Positions 39,158 through 47,626 of a DNA stretch of 64,000 bases are shown one piece after another. The notes beneath the pieces are model-generated. The model had not been told where the DNA came from and did not search any database. It was given only the letters and a program-made list of their open reading frames with translations. The stretch comes from Cohnella ginsengisoli (lineage in GTDB: Bacteria; Bacillota; Bacilli; Paenibacillales; Paenibacillaceae). Location of the stretch: positions 806,001-870,000 of the forward strand of contig NZ_JAPDHZ010000003.1 in the NCBI RefSeq assembly GCF_029525555.1, in the 5' to 3' direction. Within the stretch, counting starts at the first letter, position 1; each line of letters begins with the position of its first letter. The position numbers were made by a program, and so were the translations under genes.

Positions 39158-40792
39158 TTACGGTCTTGGCGGCCTATCGCCGCCGGAGACGTAGCTGTCG
39201 CGGAATTCGGACGGCGTCATCCCCGTCACCCGCTTGAACGTCTCGCTGAAGTACCGCCGTTCCTCGTAGCCGACCTCGGCCGCGACGTCCTGCACGGGCT
39301 TGCCGCTCAGGATGAGCTGCTTGGCGCGGTTTATTTTTTCGCCGGTCACATATTGCGTGAAGGTCAGGCCGGTGACGCGCTTGAACAGGCTGGAATAGTA
39401 GCTGACGCTTAAGTGCGCGCGCGAAGCGCACTCGCTCACCGTCACGTTGCGGTCCAGACGGGTCTGCACATACTCGAGGGACTTGTAAATGACCGCCTCT
39501 CCCTCCGAACGCGCATGGCTGCGCACCAGTTCGGCGCCGCTCGCGCACAGCAGGCGCAGCTGCTGCTGCAGACCCGCAAGCGTCGCGCCGGCGGAGGCGC
39601 GCTGCGTCTTGTAACGGTCGACGAGCGGCTGCAGCTCCGGCTGCGGCACCAGCTCGTACAGCGTACGGATCGCCGCGGCGGCCAGCTCCTCGTACAGGCC
39701 GAGCAGATAGTCGGGGTTCGGCTGCGGCTCAAGGCGCCCGAGCGCCTGCGCCATATCCGCCAGCAGCGCGGTCGCGCGGTCGGCGCCGCCGGCGCGCAGG
39801 ACGAGCAGCAGCTCGTCCTTGTGCTCGAGGGCGACCGGCTCCTGCCGATCGTTCTTCGGCAGGCTGCCGTAGCCGATCGCTCCGTTGCCCTCCGTATATA
39901 AATGGTAGGCGAGCGCGGTCTCCGCCTGCCGGTAAGAGTCCGGCAGCTCGGCCACCTCCTCGACGCGTCCGCCGGTGCCGATCGACACAGTGAACTTCGT
40001 GTACCGCTCCACGTTCTGGCAGACGCGCTCCCCGATCTCGTCCGCCCCGAAAAGGCCGGGGTCGTTCAGCACGGCGGCGAACCGGTCGTCGCCCGCGCGG
40101 AAGACGACGCACCCCGCATGCCTCGCGATCGTCTCCTCCGCGATATTTTGCAGGGAGAAGCGGATGAGCTCCACCTCGCGGATGGACAAGTCCGCCACCT
40201 GCTCGGGGAAGCCGTCGATCTTCATCAGCATGACCGTGAAGCCCCGGGGCGCAAGCTCAACGCCCAGAAACGTCCAGCGCGGCTCCGCCCTCTCCCAGGG
40301 CGTGCGATGGCGGACGAGCAGCGAAAAGTATTCCTGCCGGAGCAGCGGCATGCTCTCGCGCACCTTGCGCTCCAGCTCCTTGCGTCCGAGGGACTGCGTT
40401 CGCTCCTCGAGCGCTTTCTCCTTCGCCCGCAGCACAGCGTCCGCGATCTCCGTTTCGGTGAAAGGCTTCAGGACGAAGTCGAACGCGCCCAGCTGCACGG
40501 CCTGCTGCGCATAGTCGAACTCCGCGTACCCCGTGATCAGCACGACCTTGCACGAAGGCTTCAGCGCGAGAACCGCCTTCAGCATCGCCAGCCCGTCCAT
40601 CCGGGGCATCCGGATGTCGGTCACGACGATATCGGGCTTCGTCCGTTCGACGAGCGCGATTCCCTCCTCGCCGTTGTAGGCGGAGCCGGCCAGTTCGATG
40701 CCGCGGGACGCCCAGTCGATCGCGGTCAGGCCCGCGACGACGCTGCGGATATCGTCGATGACGATCATGCGTACTTGTTCAGCGTCTTTCAT
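39158..40792 (-). CDS. AraC-type response regulator (REC plus HTH)
   Basis: A 544-residue regulator of the YesN type. The receiver domain (residues 8-125) holds the acidic pair DD, the phospho-acceptor Asp in DIVVTDIRMPRMDG and the Lys in DFVLKPFTE. A middle region of about 280 residues (GGDEF-like fold remnants or ligand domain) follows. The C-terminus has two AraC helix-turn-helix units (VSECASRAHLSVSYYSSLFKR and QDVAAEVGYEERRYFSETFK). It overlaps the sensor kinase gene by 14 bases and lies 104 bases before the transporter operon it probably activates. Confidence 0.93.
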   Translation of the reverse strand: MKDAEQVRMIVIDDIRSVVAGLTAIDWASRGIELAGSAYNGEEGIALVERTKPDIVVTDIRMPRMDGLAMLKAVLALKPSCKVVLITGYAEFDYAQQAVQLGAFDFVLKPFTETEIADAVLRAKEKALEERTQSLGRKELERKVRESMPLLRQEYFSLLVRHRTPWERAEPRWTFLGVELAPRGFTVMLMKIDGFPEQVADLSIREVELIRFSLQNIAEETIARHAGCVVFRAGDDRFAAVLNDPGLFGADEIGERVCQNVERYTKFTVSIGTGGRVEEVAELPDSYRQAETALAYHLYTEGNGAIGYGSLPKNDRQEPVALEHKDELLLVLRAGGADRATALLADMAQALGRLEPQPNPDYLLGLYEELAAAAIRTLYELVPQPELQPLVDRYKTQRASAGATLAGLQQQLRLLCASGAELVRSHARSEGEAVIYKSLEYVQTRLDRNVTVSECASRAHLSVSYYSSLFKRVTGLTFTQYVTGEKINRAKQLILSGKPVQDVAAEVGYEERRYFSETFKRVTGMTPSEFRDSYVSGGDRPPRP

Positions 40793-42545
40793 CGCTACTC
40801 TCTCCTCTCAGCGGTATGCGCAGCGCGATCTTCGTGCCGCTGTCCGGCGCGCTCTCGATGGAGAGCCGCGCCTCGTCGCCGTATACGAGCTGCAGGCGGC
40901 TGACCAGATTGTCCAACGCGTAGCCGCCGCTCTCGCCTTCTGCGCGGCTGAGCTGCTTGACGTCGACCGCGTCCATGCCGCGACCGTTGTCCCTGACCTC
41001 GAGGATCCATGCCTCCCCGCCCGGATCGCGCCGTACCTCGATGACGATGCGGCCGCCCTCCTCCATGTCCTTGAAGCCGTGCAAAATCGCATTCTCCACG
41101 AGCGGCTGCAAAATAAGCCGGGGAACGGAACGGGCGAGCAGCGCGCCGTCCTCGACGTCCATGGCAAAGTCGAACAGATTTTCGTAGCACCAGCTTTGCA
41201 GCTCCAGATATTTGCGGACATGATCCAGCTCTTTGTCCAGCGTCGTCATTTCCCGCCCTTTGTTCAGGCCCAGCTGGAACAAGCGGGACAGCGCCACGAC
41301 CATCCGCTGCGAAGGCTCGATTTGACCCAGATTCAATTTCCAATAAATCGTGTTCAGCGTGTTGTACAAAAAGTGCGGATCCATCTGCGCGGACAGCGAC
41401 TTGATCTCGGCGTTACGCTTGCTCGCCTCGGCCGCCTTGACCTCGTCGATCAGCACGACGATCTGCTCCAGCATGCGGTTGAAGCGGTAGCCCACCTGCG
41501 CCAGATCGTCCTCGCGGTCGCTCTCGAAGCGCGCGGTCAGATCGTTGCCCTCGACCCGCTTCATGACGAGCTGCAGTCCCTTGAGCGGGCGGAGCAGATA
41601 GCGGGTGAACCAGCCGGACAGCAGAAAGGTAACGAAGAAGCTGAGCGCGGTGATGAGCAGGATCGCCCATTTGACCGCGTCCAGATCCTTCAGCACCTCG
41701 CTCTTGGACTGCACCGCCACGATCGTCCAGTCGTTAAGCCCGAGACGCGCGTAGTTGAGCAGATAGTCCGCGCGGCCGAGCCGGACCGTCGTGTACCCCG
41801 CTTCCGCTTCGCTCTTGAGAAATGCCGACGCGCGGCCGCTGTGCGCCGTCTGTCCGGCAAGCGGATCGTCGTCGGCGTAGACGAGTCCGCCGTCCGCATT
41901 GAGCAGGAACCGCTCGGAGCCGCTCGATGCCGGCGAACCGACGATCTGGCGCAGACCGCTCTCGCGGATGTTGACGACGACATAGACGTCGCGCGTCGAG
42001 AATTCGGCGATCGGCAGCAAGATCAGGGACACGACGCGCGGATTGCCCTTGAACAGCGGGTCCTCGTGCCCTTCGATCCAGATGTTGCGCTTCGCCTTTG
42101 CGGCGCGCGCATAGAGCGCCGTGTCCTTGAACGCGACGGACCGGTTCAAGTTCATCGACAACGGATAGAAGTCGCCGATCGGCGTGGAGATGTAGATGGA
42201 TTGAATGAGCGGCTCGGCGATGCGGGCCTGGGAGAATACATTGTCCATATTGGACAGATGCGTGAAGTAGGCGTTCGTATTGCCGCTCGCCGCGTCCTTC
42301 AGCATGGTCTGGAACGAATTGCTGATCATGAACGTCATCATGACGATCATCAGATTGTTCAGCTTCTCGTCGACGACCTGCGCCGACTTGGCGACCGTGT
42401 CCTGGGTCAGCGTCAGCGCCTTGTCCTCCAGGATGCGCGCGGTCGTCGTGTAGGAGAACAGGCCGGTGATCAGAATCGACAAAATCGAGATGACCAGGAA
42501 GGCCGACTTGAGCTTGTTGCGAAAGGAGAGCTTGGAGATGTTCAT
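40779..42545 (-). CDS. Membrane sensor histidine kinase (YesM type)
   Basis: A 588-residue kinase. It has an N-terminal membrane helix (SAFLVISILSILITGLFSY), an extracellular Cache-like sensor of about 240 residues, a second helix (AILLITALSFFVTFLLSGWF) and a HAMP domain. The His_kinase motif is QMDPHFLYNTLNTIYWKL with the phospho-His. The HATPase_c domain has LVENAILHGF, VRDNGRGMD and GGYALDNLVSRLQ. It forms a two-component pair with the overlapping AraC-type regulator. The signal is probably a sugar or a binding-protein complex (inference). Confidence 0.93.
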   Translation of the reverse strand: MNISKLSFRNKLKSAFLVISILSILITGLFSYTTTARILEDKALTLTQDTVAKSAQVVDEKLNNLMIVMMTFMISNSFQTMLKDAASGNTNAYFTHLSNMDNVFSQARIAEPLIQSIYISTPIGDFYPLSMNLNRSVAFKDTALYARAAKAKRNIWIEGHEDPLFKGNPRVVSLILLPIAEFSTRDVYVVVNIRESGLRQIVGSPASSGSERFLLNADGGLVYADDDPLAGQTAHSGRASAFLKSEAEAGYTTVRLGRADYLLNYARLGLNDWTIVAVQSKSEVLKDLDAVKWAILLITALSFFVTFLLSGWFTRYLLRPLKGLQLVMKRVEGNDLTARFESDREDDLAQVGYRFNRMLEQIVVLIDEVKAAEASKRNAEIKSLSAQMDPHFLYNTLNTIYWKLNLGQIEPSQRMVVALSRLFQLGLNKGREMTTLDKELDHVRKYLELQSWCYENLFDFAMDVEDGALLARSVPRLILQPLVENAILHGFKDMEEGGRIVIEVRRDPGGEAWILEVRDNGRGMDAVDVKQLSRAEGESGGYALDNLVSRLQLVYGDEARLSIESAPDSGTKIALRIPLRGESSDERR

Positions 42546-42780
42546 CGATGGATCACGCCTCGCGAATGAAGTCGGTTGTATCTCCGATTATGTCACTGTG
42601 AACGGGTACCTACAAATATAAACAAGTATAAACAAGCCTGCCGATGGACGGGAGCGGTGAACGTACGGTAAAGGGATACGATTCGACGGAGTCGAGGAGA
42701 AGGATGCCGACGGGGTAAAGCATAGGTAAAGAATAGGAAGTGCAGCGCGGCATGGAGCCGCCGGAAGGAGGAGCGAACGC
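42546..42780. promoter_or_regulatory. Divergent intergenic region with TATAAACAAG direct repeat
   Basis: It separates the sensor kinase (minus) from the DUF4385 gene (plus). TATAAACAAG occurs twice in tandem at 42617-42637, and GGTAAAG-type words recur at 42668, 42712 and 42724. The AT-rich direct repeat could be part of the kinase promoter or an operator. No gene is supported. Confidence 0.35.
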
Positions 42781-43248
42781 ATGAAACCGTTCGACTATTC
42801 GCTGGACTACGCCAGCCTCGACCTGCGCGCGCATCCCGAGCTGTACGCGGTGGGCCGCGGCGAGCAGGGCGTGCTGATGGTGGAGCCGTACAAAAGCGAG
42901 ATATTGCCGCATTGGCGATTCAAGACGCCGGAGGAAGCTGCGGCATCGTCGGAGAAAATTTACGAGATGTTCCTGGCCTACAAAGCCGCGTACGACTTCG
43001 TCGGCATGGACATGGCCCGCAAGTTTTTGCAAATGGGCTTCACCCGTGCCCGCCGCTACGCGAACCACAAGAGCGGCCGGAAGTACGCGGCAGACGGGGG
43101 CGCCGAGCTGCCCGACCGGTACGACGCGGTCAAGGCGGCGTCCGCCGCGATCTTCAAAAAGAAGTGGGACGAGGCGCGCACCGATCCCGACTATTTGGCG
43201 ATGAAGAAGCGTCATCGCGAGCGGTACGAACGCGACGGGCCGTCCTGA
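42781..43248 (+). CDS. DUF4385 family protein
   Basis: A 155-residue cytosolic protein that fits the DUF4385 family along its whole length: MKPFDYSLDYASLDLRAHP, GRGEQGVLMVEPYKSEILPHW, FLAYKAAYDFVGMDMARKF and GFTRARRYANHKSGRKYA. Its function is unknown. The repeated aromatic and basic motifs suggest a nucleic-acid or nucleotide ligand, but that is a guess. AAGGAGGAG precedes the ATG. It is convergent with the DUF429 gene. Confidence 0.85.
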   Translation: MKPFDYSLDYASLDLRAHPELYAVGRGEQGVLMVEPYKSEILPHWRFKTPEEAAASSEKIYEMFLAYKAAYDFVGMDMARKFLQMGFTRARRYANHKSGRKYAADGGAELPDRYDAVKAASAAIFKKKWDEARTDPDYLAMKKRHRERYERDGPS

Positions 43249-43258
43249 GCCGTCCCGC

Positions 43259-44113
43259 TTACAGACAGCCCAGCACCCAGCCTTCCAGCGCGGCCGTCCG
43301 AAGCTCGTCTGGCGTCAGCGTCTCCAGTCGGAAATACGGCGCGAATGCGCCTTCCCGGTCGCGCCCCTGCGCCCATTCCGCGACGGCGAAGGCGTCGGTC
43401 TCGTGGTCCGACAGCGCCTTGCCGTACCGCGCGGACGGAGGCGAGGCCTTGTATGCGAGACGTTCCTTGCATATTTTCGGATAAACCTCCGCCACAATAT
43501 GCCCGCCGATCGGCCGGACCTCGGGCTCCCCGCCAGCGGGCGCGAAAATATGATCGTAGGGCCAGCATTGAACCTTGCTGCGGTCCGAGCGAGCCCTGAG
43601 TTCGGCCAACCAGGGCAGACCCGCGTGCGTCGAGTAGGAGACGGTTTTCGTCATGTGCCCGAATGTACGATCCAGGTCCAGCACGCTGCTGGCCCCGACG
43701 GCGTAACGCGCCTCCGTCAGACGCAGCAGATCGGCGTTGCGGTAGGGCGCCCCGCCCTTCTTGCATGCGTCGACGGACGATTGGCGCGTGTCCCAATGAA
43801 GAGAGAGCCAACCGAGAAATTCGTCCCACGTTTGCAGCCCGTAATAATCCAGCTCGGAGAGCGGATACGAAAAGCCGTGATCAATGCCGACGAACACGCG
43901 CCGGTCCGTCTGCGCCAGCTCCGACATCAGGTACCCGTGCAGCGCGGACCGCGACCACCTTCCCTGCGGGTGACGGGGATTGCGCACGACGGTGGCCCGC
44001 TCGTCGCCAACGGCGCTTACGACCGCGAGCCCGGAGATCGCTTTGTCGGGAAGCCCCGCTCCCGAGTAGTCGACGCCGATATAGACGTCGAACAGCCTTT
44101 CCTTAAGCGTCAT
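43259..44113 (-). CDS. DUF429-like predicted RNase H-fold nuclease
   Basis: A 284-residue protein with an RNase H-like beginning, FDVYIGVDYSGAGLPDKAISG, where the Asp after GV would be the first metal ligand. A second acidic strand is VFVGIDHGFSYPLSELDYY, and DHETDAFAVAEWA near the C-terminus could carry the last ligand. This arrangement is that of DUF429 proteins, predicted nucleases with no settled function. ATG 44113 follows GGGAGGG. It overlaps the AAC(3) stop by 11 bases. The open frame continues upstream but out of phase with any known sequence. Confidence 0.7.
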   Translation of the reverse strand: MTLKERLFDVYIGVDYSGAGLPDKAISGLAVVSAVGDERATVVRNPRHPQGRWSRSALHGYLMSELAQTDRRVFVGIDHGFSYPLSELDYYGLQTWDEFLGWLSLHWDTRQSSVDACKKGGAPYRNADLLRLTEARYAVGASSVLDLDRTFGHMTKTVSYSTHAGLPWLAELRARSDRSKVQCWPYDHIFAPAGGEPEVRPIGGHIVAEVYPKICKERLAYKASPPSARYGKALSDHETDAFAVAEWAQGRDREGAFAPYFRLETLTPDELRTAALEGWVLGCL

Positions 44114-44957
44114 GACTGCCCTCCCTCCCGTTTTTTGACAAGTCGCTGCCAGGAATTCGGTTCGCGCGCAGCCATGACGCCGCGGCGTCGACCGCCTCTT
44201 TGGCCCCGAACAGCCGGCACTCGGCCTCTCCGATTCGGCCGGACGCGACATGCCCGCTCTTGTCGAAGGGGATGCCGATCCGTTCGAAATCGTCTGCGTC
44301 GTACGCATAGTCCTCGAACCAATGCCACGACCGCTCCCCATCCGACAGGACGGCGGTCCCCATGCGTTTCTTCGGCATGCCGGGGAGCCGGGCTTCCGCC
44401 AGATGCATGCAGGTGCACGAATCGTATCCGGCGCCGAGCAGCAGCACCTTCGCATCCAGCCCGCAGAGCTTGCCGAGCGGCGAGGACTCCCCGAACTGCG
44501 GCGTCAGCGGATGCTCGGATACGATGCAGGAGGCGTGCCTGCCGTTGGCCGTGAAGGAGACTTGCGGATGGTCGGAGCGCAGCGTGCCCGGCCAGGTCCG
44601 GAACAGCTCGGCGATCCGCCCCATCCCCCGCGTCGGCGTCAGCGCCGGATCGAACGCGGGCATCTCGCGATAGATCGTCTCGAGCCAGTCCGCCGGCACG
44701 GCCGGATGCTGCCATTCGGCCGGATCGCTCCAGTCGCCGCTCTGCGCAGGCATGACGATCGTGCCCTTCTCGCCGACAGCCTGCAGGAGCGCCAGGATCA
44801 CGGCTTGCGGACCGCCGCATACCCAGCCCATGCGGGACAGGGAGGAATGAACGAGCAGCGTGTCGCCGTGCCGAACGCCGAGCTGCCCCATCTGCGTCGC
44901 CATTGTCGAGATCGTGTTCGGCCGCCTCGTGCGGTCGACGATGTCTTTTTCGCTCAT
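44103..44957 (-). CDS. Aminoglycoside N(3)-acetyltransferase family protein
   Basis: A 284-residue member of the AAC(3)/antibiotic acetyltransferase family, which uses acetyl-CoA to acylate an amine. Motifs: GDTLLVHSSLSRMGWVCGGP, GTIVMPAQSGDWSDPAEW, TPTRGMGRIAELFRTWPG, RSDHPQVSFTANG, and the catalytic His region LLLGAGYDSCTCMHLAEAR. Chromosomal relatives in soil Firmicutes often act on metabolites rather than clinical drugs, so resistance cannot be claimed. AAGGAG precedes ATG 44957. It overlaps the DUF429 gene, suggesting a two-gene operon. Confidence 0.88.
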   Translation of the reverse strand: MSEKDIVDRTRRPNTISTMATQMGQLGVRHGDTLLVHSSLSRMGWVCGGPQAVILALLQAVGEKGTIVMPAQSGDWSDPAEWQHPAVPADWLETIYREMPAFDPALTPTRGMGRIAELFRTWPGTLRSDHPQVSFTANGRHASCIVSEHPLTPQFGESSPLGKLCGLDAKVLLLGAGYDSCTCMHLAEARLPGMPKKRMGTAVLSDGERSWHWFEDYAYDADDFERIGIPFDKSGHVASGRIGEAECRLFGAKEAVDAAASWLRANRIPGSDLSKNGREGSHDA

Positions 44958-45465
44958 CGCGTAACAGCTCCTTCTTACGAATTAGAAAGCATAGAGAAGT
45001 CGGACATCACAACTCCGGTGGCGATTGGCGGCAGGTGTGACGTCAGGTTTGGCGCCGGTTTGGCGGCGATTATTGACGGCAAGCGCAACTTCGGTGCGTG
45101 CCGGCGTTTTTCGATGCTTTGCGGGTTGAAACCTGCATCCGTACATGTATTTTCTGTCGACCAGCGACACCGGACGAAAAACCTGCAAATGTGCAGGCAA
45201 ACTTAAAGGCAAAAGCCGAAAACGGGGCCGATGTAAAAAATAAATGCGCATATGCAGGTATCCTGTTTAAAAGGGCCGCCATCGGCGGAATGAGATGTAT
45301 ATTTGCAAGCTTTACGGCAAAGCGTACCCCGCGAAAGCGTACCGTGCCGTCGACAGGCATTTCGCACCCAGCAAGCTTCCATTTGCGAACCGGAAAGACT
45401 TAACTTTTGCCGCCCGGCGTGGTATATCTGAAGGATAAATGCGTTTTCGAAATGGAGGACTCCCT
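44958..45465. other. Gene-poor spacer with degenerate TGCAGGT motifs
   Basis: No gene is supported; short open frames lack ribosome sites and family resemblance. The stretch contains CCTGCATCCGTACATG near 45132, CCTGCAAATGTGCAGGC (a partial palindrome) near 45182 and GCGCATATGCAGGTATCCTG near 45246. These relate to motifs in the spacers at 29285-29676 and 58855-58970. Confidence 0.4.
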
Positions 45466-45859
45466 TTGAACGTACCGTCGCTGGTCAAGTACATCCTGAC
45501 CAAAAAAAGGCGCTGTTAAAGATTATCCGTTCGGCGACCAGCCGCTCGTGCTGAAGGTGTCGGGCAAAGTGTTCGCGCTGGTGGACGAGCGCGGCGAGCC
45601 GGCCTCCGTCAGCTTGAAGTGCGACCCTGTGCTCGCAGAAAGCCTCCGGCAGCAATACGCCGCCGTCATCCCCGGCTACCACTTGAACAAGATGCATTGG
45701 AACACCGTTCGCCTCGACGGCACCGTGCCGGACGCGGACCTGAAGGCCATGGTCGATCATTCCTACGACGCAGTCGTGAGCAAGCTGAAAAAAGCGGATC
45801 GCGAAGCGCTCCAGATGCGACTCGCCCCTTTTCCAAAGGACGGGGACGCCCGTCGTTAA
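45466..45859 (+). CDS. MmcQ/YjbR family protein (frameshifted as sequenced)
   Basis: Shortening the A7 run at 45502-45508 gives a 130-residue protein, MNVPSLVKYILTKKGAVKDYPFGDQPLVLKVSGKVFAL. DYPFG, the KVFAL strand, SLKCDPVLAESLRQQY and GYHLNKMHWNTVRLDG are hallmarks of the MmcQ/YjbR (DUF419) family, which has a CyaY-like fold and is often called DNA-binding without firm evidence. The start is TTG 45466, placed 7 bases after GGAGGA. It is followed by a strong terminator. Confidence 0.8.
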
Positions 45860-45903
45860 GTCCGTATGCGCTATGCGAGCTTTTGCTTCCGCTGGATCGA
45901 AAA

Positions 45904-45937
45904 GCGGACCGCCGTCAGGCGGTCCGTCCTTTTTTCT
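45904..45937. terminator. Terminator between mmcQ-like gene and hflX
   Basis: GCGGACCGCC-GTCA-GGCGGTCCGT forms a 10-bp GC-rich stem followed by CCTTTTTTC on the plus strand. It directly abuts the stop codon of the convergent hflX gene, which it may also serve. Confidence 0.88.
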
Positions 45938-47222
45938 AGCGCTCCACGAACAAATCGCGGTACCGCTCGTAGTCCGCCGCCCGGCAGCTTAGCGAGAGGC
46001 GCGTGCCCGTCTCCTCGTACTCCGTGCTTCGTACGTCTGCATGCTCGTTGAAGTAAGCGACGAGCCGGCCTTGATCGTAAGGGATGAGCACTTCTCCCTC
46101 GACATAGTCGCCAAAGACGCAATCCCGGATCACCTGCACGAGCTCCTCGACGCCTTGGCCGCTTGCCGCGGACAGATAGACGATGTCGCCGTCAACGCGC
46201 GGGAAGTCGCTGTCCGGCAGCAGATCCGCCTTGTTGTACGCATAGATCGCCGGAATCCCGTCCGCCCCCAGATCCTTCAGCGTCTCCCGGGTGACGGCGA
46301 TATGCTGCTCGAATTCGGGATTGGCCGCATCGACGACGTGAATGAGCAGATCGGCCTCGGACACTTCCTCGAGCGTGGAGCGGAACGCCTTCACGAGATG
46401 GTGAGGCAGCTGGCTGACGAAGCCGACCGTGTCCGCGATCAGAAACGTTTTGCGGTCCGGCAGCGAGATGCTTCTGACGGCAGTCTCCAGCGTGGCGAAC
46501 AGCATATCCTTGGCCAGCACGCGCTTGCCGGATTCGGGCTCGTAGGCGGCGAGCAAAGCGTTCATGAGGCTCGACTTGCCCGCATTCGTGTAGCCGACGA
46601 GGGCGACGACAGGCACCTCGTTTTTCTGGCGCTGCTTGCGCTGGACCTGGCGGCGGGCGACGAGCTTCTCGAGGTCCTGCTGCATATGCGAGATGCGTTC
46701 CTCGATCCGCCGGCGGTCGAGCTCCAGCTTCGTCTCCCCCGCGCCCCGGTTCTTGAGTCCGGACCCGCCGCCTTGGCGTCCGAGCGATTCGCGCAAGCCC
46801 ACCAGCCGAGGCAGCATGTACTGGAGTTTTGCCACCTCGACCTGCAGCTGCGCCTCCTTCGTCTGCGCGCGCTCGGCGAAGATGTCGAGGATCAGAATCG
46901 TGCGGTCGATGACCCGGCGCTCCAGCGCGGACTCCAGATTGCGGATCTGGGAAGGCGACAGCTCGTCGTTAAAAATGACCGTCGAAGCGTTCAGCTCCGC
47001 GGCGATCGCCTTCAGCTCCTCCACCTTGCCGCTGCCGATATAGTGGGCTGAATTCACCCGTTCCGCCTTCTGCGTCAGCTCGCCGACCGTCTCGATGCCG
47101 CACGCGTCGGCCAGGTTGCGCAGCTCTTGCATGGCGTATTCGAATCCGGGCGCGTTGTTCAGTTGAACGCCGACGACGATCGCGCGCGCCAGGCCGTTCG
47201 GTTCGATATCTTCTCGTTCCAT
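45936..47222 (-). CDS. hflX: Ribosome-associated GTPase HflX
   Basis: HflX splits stalled 70S ribosomes after heat or antibiotic stress. The 428-residue protein has the N-terminal HflX domain (LADACGIETVGELTQKAER, HYIGSGKVEELKAIAAELN, VIFNDELSPSQIRNLE) and the subfamily signature GRQGGGSGLKNRGAGETKLELDRR in two parts. The GTPase motifs are G1 VALVGYTNAGKSSLMNALL, G3 DTVGF and G4 YNKADL. The ATG at 47222 follows GAGAGGATG. An intrinsic terminator sits 32 bases ahead of it in a long leader, which suggests attenuation control. Confidence 0.95.
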   Translation of the reverse strand: MEREDIEPNGLARAIVVGVQLNNAPGFEYAMQELRNLADACGIETVGELTQKAERVNSAHYIGSGKVEELKAIAAELNASTVIFNDELSPSQIRNLESALERRVIDRTILILDIFAERAQTKEAQLQVEVAKLQYMLPRLVGLRESLGRQGGGSGLKNRGAGETKLELDRRRIEERISHMQQDLEKLVARRQVQRKQRQKNEVPVVALVGYTNAGKSSLMNALLAAYEPESGKRVLAKDMLFATLETAVRSISLPDRKTFLIADTVGFVSQLPHHLVKAFRSTLEEVSEADLLIHVVDAANPEFEQHIAVTRETLKDLGADGIPAIYAYNKADLLPDSDFPRVDGDIVYLSAASGQGVEELVQVIRDCVFGDYVEGEVLIPYDQGRLVAYFNEHADVRSTEYEETGTRLSLSCRAADYERYRDLFVER

Positions 47223-47253
47223 ATACTCATCATCCTCTCATGATCGGTAAAAC

Positions 47254-47283
47254 AAAAAAACACAGGCATCGTCCGCCTGCGTT
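47254..47283 (-). terminator. Leader terminator (putative attenuator) upstream of hflX
   Basis: On the minus strand ACGCAGGC-GGACGAT-GCCTGTGT forms an 8-bp stem with one G-U pair, directly followed by T7. It lies between a probable promoter-distal leader and the hflX start. A palindrome CTGCCTGCAGGCAG at 47458-47471 in the same leader contains GCCTGC, which could pair with GCAGGC of the terminator's 5' arm as an anti-terminator. Confidence 0.6.
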
Positions 47284-47626
47284 CAGGGTGATCAGATCGA
47301 GGAAACACGATTCCCCCCGACATGGGAAAATCGCGCTCGAAATCGTGCCTATCCAAAGGCCGGCCGCCGGCGGACGACAAAACATCCGCGAACAAGCGAA
47401 CCGGCGCAGCTCCCGCGCGGGTTGCCTTCGAATGTAGACAGACTTCATCTGAGTCCCCTGCCTGCAGGCAGAGCTTGGGCGCTAATCATTAGCCGACCAA
47501 AGTGCGAACTCGGATGTAGTCTATCACACGGCAACCCTCCGTTCCGTAAAGTACCTCGATTCTAACACACGTCGTCTCGAGATGGCAAACGCTTCCTCGG
47601 GAAAGGTTAGCGAACGGCGGCAGCCC
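47284..47626 (-). promoter_or_regulatory. Long leader region of hflX
   Basis: About 340 bases without a supported gene. A short frame from ATG 47448 (MKSVYIRRQPARELRRF...) runs through the terminator to 47230 and could be a leader peptide; a GGGGAC sequence precedes it. TAGAAT at about 47563 on the minus strand may be a -10 box. The region also holds the CTGCCTGCAGGCAG palindrome. All of this is inference from structure. Confidence 0.4.

Noticed and set aside
44982..45403. Short frames on both strands in the spacer before the mmcQ-like gene
   Set aside because: No ribosome sites, no family resemblance, and they overlap the degenerate repeats.
45502..45508. Programmed frameshifting at A-rich runs as a general explanation of split genes
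   Set aside because: Breaks also occur at C and G runs, in genes with no tradition of recoding, and all are cured by the same one-base change, so sequencing error is simpler.
47230..47448. Annotating the 72-codon frame before hflX as a gene
   Set aside because: No domain or strong ribosome site; it passes through the terminator. Kept only as a possible leader peptide within the regulatory region.
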